Origin: Ruminococcus sp. | GTDB taxonomy: Bacteria; Bacillota; Clostridia; Oscillospirales; Ruminococcaceae | DNA length: 32,162 bases | NCBI RefSeq assembly: GCF_017549005.1 | Contig: NZ_JAFYYT010000041.1 | Span: 1 to 32,162, forward strand | Reading direction: 5' to 3' | In this document: positions 24,404 through 32,162 of the stretch, piece by piece | Layout of the letters: each line of letters starts with the position of its first letter | How positions within the stretch are numbered: the first letter of the stretch is position 1 | Translations under genes and position numbers: made by a program | Notes under the pieces: generated by a model | What the model saw: the letters and a program-made list of their open reading frames with translations, nothing else | Database searches by the model: none | Told to the model about the DNA's origin: nothing

Positions 24404-24489
24404 GTCTTTCTATAAAGGGGCTGAAATGAGCACTTTTTAAACGAAAAACCGTTTAATATCATAAAAGATACACTCAAAGTGGATAAAAT

Positions 24490-24535
24490 GAATGCCGAGG
24501 TTTTACTGACCTCGGCATTTCAATTTTAAAATAAC
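24490..24535 (+). terminator. Terminator of the HD-GYP / LRR-dockerin operon
   Basis: AATGCCGAGGT (24491-24501) and ACCTCGGCATT (24509-24519) form a perfect 11-bp stem, followed by a T-rich stretch. Confidence 0.75.
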
Positions 24536-24555
24536 ACATTTTTGTTCACGAATTA

Positions 24556-24584
24556 TTGATATTTTTATTGCTATGTGCTATAAT
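24556..24584 (+). promoter_or_regulatory. Promoter of the large GH9 gene
   Basis: TTGATA (24556-24561), 17 nt, TATAAT (24579-24584). The start codon at 24649 is preceded by GAGGGAGGG, nearly the same leader as the broken paralogue. Confidence 0.75.
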
Positions 24585-24648
24585 GTATGTATAGTTGATT
24601 TATTTAAATCGGCTGTAACGTTTTACGTGAAAAGAGGGAGGGTATTTC

Positions 24649-27600
24649 ATGCAAAAACATTATAACAAGATCACTGCGGCAATACTGACGGCTGCAATGA
24701 TCGCACCGACTGCTGTCAGTATCTCAGAGCCTCTGGGCGTTTCCGCTTATGAGCTCCTGGGAGAGACTACCTTTGACCATAAGATCATTCCGTGGCATAC
24801 TGTAGAGGCAAGTCCTGCAAAGCAGTACTTTGTGCTTGACGACGGAACTGTACACATTTCTATCGTTGAACCGCGCGGCGCTGACTGTGAAATGTGGGAT
24901 CTTCAGTTCAGGCACAGGAATCTCAACTTCAGAAAAGGTCATGAGTATAAGGTGAGCTTTAAAGTCAAAAGCAACAGGGACGGCTTCGAGCTTTACTCAA
25001 AGATAGGCAATATAAGAGGCGACGAGGATTACTTCGTGCTCGACGGATCTACAAATGATATGCATATGGGTCCTCATATGAACGGTTCGTGGCCGACGGC
25101 TGCTCGTCTTTCAACCGAATGGCATACTTATGAGGGTATATTCAAGCCGACTGCGGATATCGAGGCGGCAGATTGGACGTTCGAGTATGCAAAAGGCACG
25201 AAGTATCAGGGCAACGCGTGCGTGGGTGACGAGCTTTGGTTCGATGATATGTCGATACAGGATCTGACTGAGGAAATAACAGATCCGCCTGTCAGTACAT
25301 ACGGCTATACTAACCGCGGAAACAGCGGCCTTGAGAACAACTATATATCCGTCAATCAGCTCGGATATTATACTAATCTTGAAAAACACGCCACTCTTAG
25401 CGATAATTCAGGCGATTTTCTTTACGGTGCAAAAACTATAGAGCTTGAGGACAGGTATGATTTCGAGATCGTCAGCGTTGCAGATGGCAGTGTTTATTAT
25501 ACCGGTACAACAGCTCCCGTGACTAAGGACTTTGATTCGGGCGATAATATTTGCAGTATCGATTTCACAGGATTTGATGAGCCGGGTGAATACTACATAC
25601 GTATCAAGGACAAGGAATGGAGATCGTTCCCGTTCAGGATAAGTAACGATATATACCAGGACTCCGAAAATGATATGCTCACAAATGCGCTCAACTATTT
25701 CTACCAGAACCGCGCAGGTGTCGATATTGATGAGAGATATATAACATCAGGCAAAAAAAGCAAACTTGCACATTCAAAAATGCGCAATGACGGTGTAGGA
25801 TTGGTTCAGCAGATATGGACTAATTACTATATTACGAATTACGACGATGTTGCTAAAACGGCGGCTGCAAAGATCGACACAAGAGGCGGCTGGTACAGCG
25901 GCAGGGATTTTGAAAAGAAAATGACCGAAAACGGCATTTCTGTATGGACTCTTCAGAATATGTACGAGCGTGCTGTACGTTCGGAAGCAGGCGTGAAAAA
26001 GTTCAGTGACGGCTCGGGCACGGTAGTAATACCTGAAAACGGAAATGATTATCCCGATATCCTTGACGAATGCAGATACCAGCTTGAATTTATGTCGAAG
26101 ATGAAAGTAAAGGATGATGATAAGGTATGGGGCGAATATGAGGGTATGTATTATCACAGCCTCCATGGCATCGGCTTTGATACAAACAGCCTTGACTATG
26201 ATAACGAATACTATTCGTTCTACAGTGTTGAACCGCCGACCTTTGCGGCAACCCTGAATTATGCTGCCTGTGCGGCTCAGGGCGCAAGACTGTGGGCTCC
26301 CTATGATGCAGAATATGCAAAGCAGCTCTTTGAAAGCGCTAAGGAAGCGTATGATGCGTGCATAAAGTATTGGTATGATCATTCTCCGTTTGAAACGGGA
26401 AATAGCAAATCTCTGTATGAACCTGAAAATCAGTGGAAAGTAGGTTATATCTACGCAGGAGATGAGGTCCCCAGCGATAAATACTGGGCAGCCTGTGAGC
26501 TCTTTATCTCGGCAAAAGAGATGAACGATCCAGATGCTGAAAAATATTTATCAGAGCTTTCAGACTATGAAAGAGCATTTCAGGTTCAGACAAAGATAAC
26601 AGGCGGCAAGAATTATGTAGGCGACGGTTCCTGTACTTTGTTCAACAGCGGAAATACCACGGCGGCAGGTTCCCTTTCGTTAATGCTGCATAAGGAGCTA
26701 CTCACAGATGAACAGTCGAAAACGCTGAACAGTTCTGTACTTGCAGCAGCTGATTCTTTTATGATGACAGAATACAAGCAAGGATACGGTATTCCGTATT
26801 ATTTTGACGGTCCCGGATATGGTCTGCCAAACGGTTTGACGTTTAATGTGCGCAGAAGCGGATTTGAGATGGACTCCAACGAGCGTGCTCTAAGTAATAT
26901 GCTCGCTATGGCATATGCCTATGATATCACAAAGGATGTGGAATACCTTAACGGCGTTGCAAGAGGTATGGACTATCTCCTCGGAAATAATCCTATGGCT
27001 TATTCCTATATTACCGGATATGGTTCATATCATGCGAAAAATCCTTCCAACAGGTACTGGCAGTATGAAATCAACAGGACAATGCCTTCGGCGCCCGACG
27101 GCGTTCTTGTCAGCGGTCCTACAGCTGAGAGCATTGATGATTATTCACATGCTCTCGGAATCAATAATAATAAAAAGTTTGAATCTACCGAGAGATTCTA
27201 TGCGGATTCGGTTGAGGCATGGTCCTCAAATGAGGCTTCGGTAAGCTGTAACGCTTCGCTTGCATGGGTGGTTTCATTCCTGCAGGACGAAGCTCCTGAG
27301 GCAAGGGTTGAAAAAGTTGTTTCGGGCGATCTGAACGGCGACGGCGCATTTAACGTATCAGACCTTGTTATCATGCAAAAGTGGTTGCTGGGGGCTGAAA
27401 ATAAAAAGACAGGCAGCTGGAGAGCTGCTGACTTCTGCAAGGACAATAAGCTTGATGTATTTGATCTCGTCCTTATGAGAAAGGCGCTTCTTGAAGATAA
27501 TTTAAGAAGATATGTTAAGCCGGATCAAAGTGTCGAGTACAAAGCAATGTTCTATATTCAGGCTGACGAGGTCAAATTATACCTGGGACCTGATGAAAGC

Positions 27601-28317
27601 TATGAGGTTGCTGCTGTTATTCCCAAAAATACGCACCTCCTGGAATACGGATATCAGGAAGGTAACAACGATTGGTTATTCACACAATACAACGGGCAGT
27701 TCGGCTGGATCAAAGTAGTTAGCGATGACGGCAGATCGAGATTGATATGGTATGAACCCGTGGCTGCAAAGCCTGTTATATACCTTTATCCCGAAGAGGC
27801 AACAGATGTTCATGTTGAGCTCAAAATGACTGAGTCGGAGCTTTCAACGACATATCCGAAGTATGACAACGGCTGGAACGTAACGGCGTATCCCGACGGA
27901 AAACTCGTTAACAAAGCGGACGGTTCAAATCACAGGTATCTTTTCTGGGACAGCGTAAACTGCCGCACACGTTTTGACTTCTCGAAAGGCTTCTGTGTGG
28001 CAGGCAGTGACACAGAGAGCTTTCTCAAGGAAAAGCTTGCTTATATGGGGCTTACCGAAGATGAGATGAATGAATTTATCGTTTACTGGCTGCCTTTAAT
28101 GGAGCATAATGCGTATAATCTCATTTCCTTCCAGGGCGACGTTTATACCGAGTCTGCAAAGCTTGATATTACGCCGGCTCCTGACAGTATCTGCCGTATC
28201 TTCATGGCTTATGTTCCTCTTGATAACGCAGTCGAGACAGAACCTCAGCAGCTAAGTGCCTTTGAAAGAAAGGGATTTACAGTTGTTGAATGGGGCGGCT
28301 GCGAGATAAAGCAGTAG
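24649..28317 (+). CDS. Secreted GH9 cellulase with CBM4-like module, internal dockerin, SH3-like and C-terminal domain
   Basis: This protein has 1,222 aa. Signal peptide about 1-33. CBM4-like module about 36-210; Ig-like cellulase domain about 228-330; GH9 domain about 340-885. The GH9 base motif reads SGRD at 417-420: Asp420 is kept, the first Asp of DAGD is Ser. The C-terminal signature YADSVEAWSSNEAS, then VSCNA, is complete, with Glu862 as proton donor. The dockerin at 893-950 (GDLNGDGAFNVSD and FCKDNKLDVFD) is not terminal. An SH3-like module follows at about 965-1025 (KLYLGPDESYEVAAVIPK, ending GQFGWIKV), then a 180-residue domain from Lys1041 (KPVIYLYPEEATDVHVELK to GFTVVEWGG). I recall similar segments in secreted proteins of related Firmicutes but cannot name the family. 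Expected role: endoglucanase or processive cellulase on the cellulosome; activity with Ser417 is uncertain. Confidence 0.92.
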   Translation: MQKHYNKITAAILTAAMIAPTAVSISEPLGVSAYELLGETTFDHKIIPWHTVEASPAKQYFVLDDGTVHISIVEPRGADCEMWDLQFRHRNLNFRKGHEYKVSFKVKSNRDGFELYSKIGNIRGDEDYFVLDGSTNDMHMGPHMNGSWPTAARLSTEWHTYEGIFKPTADIEAADWTFEYAKGTKYQGNACVGDELWFDDMSIQDLTEEITDPPVSTYGYTNRGNSGLENNYISVNQLGYYTNLEKHATLSDNSGDFLYGAKTIELEDRYDFEIVSVADGSVYYTGTTAPVTKDFDSGDNICSIDFTGFDEPGEYYIRIKDKEWRSFPFRISNDIYQDSENDMLTNALNYFYQNRAGVDIDERYITSGKKSKLAHSKMRNDGVGLVQQIWTNYYITNYDDVAKTAAAKIDTRGGWYSGRDFEKKMTENGISVWTLQNMYERAVRSEAGVKKFSDGSGTVVIPENGNDYPDILDECRYQLEFMSKMKVKDDDKVWGEYEGMYYHSLHGIGFDTNSLDYDNEYYSFYSVEPPTFAATLNYAACAAQGARLWAPYDAEYAKQLFESAKEAYDACIKYWYDHSPFETGNSKSLYEPENQWKVGYIYAGDEVPSDKYWAACELFISAKEMNDPDAEKYLSELSDYERAFQVQTKITGGKNYVGDGSCTLFNSGNTTAAGSLSLMLHKELLTDEQSKTLNSSVLAAADSFMMTEYKQGYGIPYYFDGPGYGLPNGLTFNVRRSGFEMDSNERALSNMLAMAYAYDITKDVEYLNGVARGMDYLLGNNPMAYSYITGYGSYHAKNPSNRYWQYEINRTMPSAPDGVLVSGPTAESIDDYSHALGINNNKKFESTERFYADSVEAWSSNEASVSCNASLAWVVSFLQDEAPEARVEKVVSGDLNGDGAFNVSDLVIMQKWLLGAENKKTGSWRAADFCKDNKLDVFDLVLMRKALLEDNLRRYVKPDQSVEYKAMFYIQADEVKLYLGPDESYEVAAVIPKNTHLLEYGYQEGNNDWLFTQYNGQFGWIKVVSDDGRSRLIWYEPVAAKPVIYLYPEEATDVHVELKMTESELSTTYPKYDNGWNVTAYPDGKLVNKADGSNHRYLFWDSVNCRTRFDFSKGFCVAGSDTESFLKEKLAYMGLTEDEMNEFIVYWLPLMEHNAYNLISFQGDVYTESAKLDITPAPDSICRIFMAYVPLDNAVETEPQQLSAFERKGFTVVEWGGCEIKQ

Positions 28318-28337
28318 TATTACAGTCTGATGTGTAA

Positions 28338-28383
28338 AAAGGTCTCAGACGGCTTAAATAGCTGTCTGAGACCTTGTTTTTTA
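28338..28383 (+). terminator. Terminator after the large GH9 gene
   Basis: AAGGTCTCAGAC and GTCTGAGACCTT form a perfect 12-bp stem, followed by GTTTTTTA. The minus-strand dockerin remnant ends right beside it. Confidence 0.9.
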
Positions 28384-28989
28384 CTATTTTACGGGGAGCG
28401 TTTCAATGAGTTTAAGGAGGTATTTCTGTATGGTAAGTGCGTCATTTGTGGTGAGGCCGTTATCTCCCTCAACGTCTGCATTTGCAGCTCCCTCATATGT
28501 GATATGCATACTGTCGGTACCGCTTGTACCGTATTTGTTTGGATTTGCAAGCGCCTGCATTATAAGGACTGCATCCGACATATCAACTTTTTTATCAAGA
28601 TTGGCGTCTCCGGGGATTGTCTGTTTTTTTACAAGAAGCTGTGAGCCGGCTTCCTGTCCAGGAGCCTCAAGGCCAAGGGAGTCCGAAGCATAGTATGTAT
28701 AGCCGTTTTCAGCGCAGTATTCCTTTACAGACTCGATCAGTTTGCTGTTTTTGGTGTATTCAAGCAGGTAAACGTCTTTGCCGTGGTCGCTGACCAGCTT
28801 GCAGTACTTTTGGAAATAATCTCTCTCTTCTGCGTCGTTTTCTGTGAACTTCTTGCCGTTATTCCAGTCGATAGCACTGAAAACGGACTCCTGATTAACA
28901 GCGTCCATAACAGGACTCAGATCGCTGTTTCTCCTGGCGTACTCCCTTACATAGGTGTCGCCGCCGTTGATTATGACATATGTGCCGTA
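28384..28989 (-). pseudogene. C-terminal remnant of a dockerin protein (GH114/TIM-barrel-like), cut by a mobile element
   Basis: The open frame on the minus strand extends from 28989 to the stop at 28384, but directly upstream of 28989 is a TAA and then mobile-element sequence. The internal ATG at 28908 is unlikely to be the original start because coding similarity continues before it (YVIINGGDTYVREYARRNSD). The N-terminal part (MDAVNQESVFSAIDW, then DVYLLEYTKNSKLIESVKEY, then YYASDSLGLE) resembles the last third of secreted TIM-barrel proteins of the endo-alpha-1,4-polygalactosaminidase (GH114-like) group. It is followed by a dockerin (GDANLDKKVDMSDAVLIMQ) of the same type as in the LRR protein. 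Signal peptide and most of the barrel are missing. The family call is tentative; the truncation is clear. Confidence 0.72.
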
Positions 28990-29032
28990 TTAGAGGAGCG
29001 CCGATAAAGAAGTATTTAAGATTTTAAGATGA

Positions 29033-30685
<1,653 letters not shown>

Positions 30686-30724
30686 TTACCTCTCTTTCCG
30701 ACAGATACAGCAAGCTATGTTATC

Positions 30725-30753
30725 ATTATAGCGCAATATACCGAAAACAGCAA
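30725..30753 (-). promoter_or_regulatory. Promoter of the serine recombinase gene
   Basis: On the minus strand TTGCTG (30748-30753) is followed after 17 nt by TATAAT (30725-30730). Confidence 0.65.
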
Positions 30754-30771
30754 TGCGCCGAAATTCCAAAG

Positions 30772-30990
30772 TTACACAGCCTGCTTCTCAGGTTCTTGTC
30801 CGGATTCACCGAGGAGTTTTTCGCTCTCCCTGATAATAAGCCTTTTCAGAATATCTGAAAGGCTCTCCTTTGAAGCAGGGTTGAACACGGTTGTCACCGT
30901 GTAAGTGGTATGTCCGATTCTGTACTCGGACGTTGCGTTAAAAGTTGTTTCTGCCTTCTCTTTCTCTACGGAAGTAGTGTTTGTATTCAT
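30772..30990 (-). CDS. tnpW: Transposon-encoded TnpW-like small protein
   Basis: This protein has 72 aa. The start at 30990 has AAGGAG 10 nt upstream; the longer frame from 31065 has no ribosome site. The core YRIGHTTYTVTTVFNPASKE, then LSDILKRLI, matches the TnpW family, small proteins of unknown function carried next to the recombinase gene on Tn4451-type and related elements. Its place, immediately upstream of the serine recombinase, agrees. It may modulate recombination, but that is not shown. Confidence 0.78.
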   Translation of the reverse strand: MNTNTTSVEKEKAETTFNATSEYRIGHTTYTVTTVFNPASKESLSDILKRLIIRESEKLLGESGQEPEKQAV

Positions 30991-31080
30991 AGCGATCTTT
31001 CTCCTTTGCTTGTCTGTCTCTATGCATTTAGAGTGAGGGCATCGCTTTATCTCTCTTACCCTCATGATTGTTATCTTATG

Positions 31081-31128
31081 ATAGCTGTGCGGAACGGCAG
31101 ATGCCGTCCCATTGCATAGCTATTTTTA
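31081..31128 (+). terminator. Long imperfect hairpin followed by T-run
   Basis: ATAGCTGTGC...GAACGGCA pairs with TGCCGTCC...GCATAGCTAT, with a small internal bulge, followed by TTTTTAT on the plus strand. It lies between two minus-strand genes, so it may block antisense transcription or be a structured leader of the TnpW-recombinase mRNA. Confidence 0.45.
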
Positions 31129-31138
31129 TCGGATAGTT

Positions 31139-31492
31139 TTAATCCTCATAGGGATTCGCTTTATCCGTAAAGCTCATTTGCTGTCCGAAGTCAGCGGCGA
31201 GATCGGAGGTATTGCTTTTCTCATTCTCAGCTTTTCCGCCTCCGACCAGTTTCAGCAGTTCCTCATCGGACAGACCGCTTGCACGGAGTTTCTGCAACAG
31301 CGAATGCTCCGAGGTGATGATCTCATCAAGCTCACGGGGCTTGCAGTTGTACTCCTCCGCCATCGCCAGACGAGAAACTTCTTTCAGCTTGTCCTCCAGC
31401 GTTTTCTTTTTCGCAGTATCGCTTGCGATACGCTTTTCCAAACCTTTGATCTTCTCAATGAGCTGATCTCTCTTTTCTGTATAGATGCCCAT
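31139..31492 (-). CDS. Small coiled-coil protein of the mobile element (DUF4315-like)
   Basis: This is a 117-aa soluble protein. Residues about 5-45 form a coiled coil (KRDQLIEKIKGLEKRIASDT, then KKKTLEDKLKEV), followed by a short helical part (CKPRELDEIITSEHSLLQKL) and a tail with no clear structure. Small coiled-coil proteins of this kind, often labelled DUF4315, are common on Clostridial conjugative and mobilizable elements. The match here is by general plan only. The ribosome site (AAAGG) is 13 nt from the ATG, rather far. A promoter lies at 31568-31597. Confidence 0.68.
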   Translation of the reverse strand: MGIYTEKRDQLIEKIKGLEKRIASDTAKKKTLEDKLKEVSRLAMAEEYNCKPRELDEIITSEHSLLQKLRASGLSDEELLKLVGGGKAENEKSNTSDLAADFGQQMSFTDKANPYED

Positions 31493-31567
31493 AGAAAAAT
31501 CACAACCTTTCTTTTTTTGTTCTCAGCAGACAGAGCCGAGTGACCGAAGCCCACCTGCCATGATCCA

Positions 31568-31597
31568 ATTATAGCGCGCTCTACATTTGAAATACAA
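31568..31597 (-). promoter_or_regulatory. Promoter of the coiled-coil protein gene
   Basis: On the minus strand TTGTAT (31592-31597) is followed after 18 nt by TATAAT (31568-31573). Confidence 0.5.
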
Positions 31598-31754
31598 GCC
31601 GCATTGCGCACAAAGTTTTGTTCATACTTTGTCTACAAATGTCCGGGGAATTTTGCGATTCAAAAAACTGAAAGTACGCTATTTCGCCGTTTATGCTATC
31701 CGGTTATATTGACGAAGCGATTTTGAACGAACATAAAAAATCTGAAATTTATTA

Positions 31755-31783
31755 TTGACGTGATCGGGAAAGTGCGCTATATT
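31755..31783 (+). promoter_or_regulatory. Promoter of the mobilization operon
   Basis: TTGACG (31755-31760), 17 nt, TATATT (31778-31783), pointing to the MobC/RHH-like gene at 32021 with a leader of about 230 nt. Confidence 0.65.
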
Positions 31784-31826
31784 GATTATGGGGAGCGACG
31801 ATATAGAGAAAGTCGCACAGTTCCAA

Positions 31827-31990
31827 TTCTCGGAATCGAGAAAAAAAGACCGAGCTGAAATGCTCGGAAATGACATTCGCCCCACAGGGGCGAAACTCTA
31901 CCAGCAAGCACGGTAAAGTGTGGGCGCAAAATGCGACTTCACACACTTCACAAGGCTTGGCAGAGGGCGCTGCCCCTACGACCCCGAATT
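31827..31990. other. Structured leader, candidate origin of transfer (oriT)
   Basis: Four inverted repeats follow one another: TTCTCG/CGAGAA (31827-31842), CCGAGC/GCTCGG (31850-31867), TTCGCCCC/GGGGCGAA (31876-31894, 3-nt loop) and GGCAG/CTGCC (31959-31974). A GTGTG/CACAC pair near 31918-31946 adds to them. Such clusters directly before mob genes usually contain the relaxase nick site. I cannot identify the nick itself. The remainder of 31493-31826 has only the two promoters. Confidence 0.4.
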
Positions 31991-32020
31991 GAGAAAAACA
32001 GAAAAGGAGAACAAAAGAAA

Positions 32021-32162
32021 ATGAAAGATGAAAAGAAGCGTACATTGTACCTGAAAGTTCGTGTCAGCCCCGAAGAAATGGCGGCTATCAAGAAGAAGTT
32101 TGAGAACAGCGGTATGAGCAGTCTCAGTACATTTGTGAGAGCCATGATCTTCGAGGGTTACA
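32021..32162 (+). CDS. MobC-like / ribbon-helix-helix mobilization protein, 5' part
   Basis: The start codon follows AAAAGGAG by 10 nt; 47 codons are visible before the window ends. The sequence TLYLKVRVSPEEMAAIKKKF, then SSLSTFVRAMIFEG, is a beta strand plus two helices as in ribbon-helix-helix relaxosome accessory proteins (MobC group), which bind oriT and help the relaxase. A relaxase gene would be expected downstream outside the window. Confidence 0.72.
   Translation, partial: MKDEKKRTLYLKVRVSPEEMAAIKKKFENSGMSSLSTFVRAMIFEGY

Noticed and set aside
23995-24477. Minus-strand frame of 160 aa with a long Val run
   Set aside because: It is the antisense of the Thr-codon linker and dockerin; no ribosome site or domain.
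28330-28693. Plus-strand frames over the truncated dockerin gene
   Set aside because: Antisense to a clear dockerin, no ribosome site, no recognisable domain.
31112-31543. Plus-strand 143-aa frame antisense to the coiled-coil protein
   Set aside because: Leu/Phe-rich antisense of a Lys/Glu-rich coiled coil; no supporting signals.

Overview
The window looks like a chromosomal segment of a cellulosome-forming, plant-fibre-degrading Ruminococcus (R. flavefaciens / R. albus type). The reasons are several secreted proteins with dockerin modules, Thr-rich linkers coded by ACA/ACT/ACG runs, GH9, GH43-like and CE1 catalytic modules, strong AGGAGG ribosome sites and TTGAnn-17-TATAAT promoters. The species call is inference from module style; no rRNA or tRNA is present.

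Layout. 1-3,050: a Thr-linker lipoprotein, then an overlapping HTH regulator / alpha-beta hydrolase operon, all on the minus strand. 3,134-6,230: a GH9-dockerin gene broken by one in-frame TAA; its catalytic positions have also been replaced. 6,488-7,368: a cytoplasmic cinnamoyl/feruloyl-esterase-like hydrolase (minus). 7,705-9,954: a GAF-GGDEF-EAL c-di-GMP protein. 10,157-10,258: a relic of the same carbohydrate-binding module found on both GH9 proteins. 10,304-13,175: an ECF sigma factor overlapping a membrane protein with a very large ectodomain, probably its anti-sigma sensor. 13,383-15,125: a secreted CBM-dockerin-CE1 esterase. 15,145-16,463: an orphan protein and a flavin reductase (minus). 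16,543-19,212: a GH43-like/discoidin/LamG/dockerin protein.

19,211-24,530 is a c-di-GMP locus. A membrane GGDEF protein, frameshifted in an A5 run, is divergent from a membrane HD-GYP phosphodiesterase that carries an unrecognised C-terminal beta-rich region. The HD-GYP gene is followed after 23 nt by a leucine-rich-repeat dockerin protein with a 19-Thr linker. 24,556-28,383: a 1,222-aa GH9 enzyme whose dockerin is internal and followed by an SH3-like module and a further conserved-looking C-terminal domain. 28,384-28,989: the C-terminal remnant of another dockerin protein, cut off by a mobile element that fills 28,990 to the window end (large serine recombinase, TnpW, a coiled-coil protein, an oriT-like leader, and the start of a MobC/RHH-like gene).

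How it fits together: the secreted enzymes would dock through at least three dockerin sequence types. The esterases (one secreted, one cytoplasmic) suit stepwise release and trimming of feruloylated xylan. The ECF/ectodomain pair could sense polysaccharide outside the cell, and three c-di-GMP proteins sit among the cellulosomal genes, one in an apparent operon with a dockerin protein. The strongest second-look items are the HD-GYP/LRR-dockerin operon, the double-decayed GH9 pseudoenzyme, the C-terminal extension of the second GH9, and the ECF/ectodomain pair.
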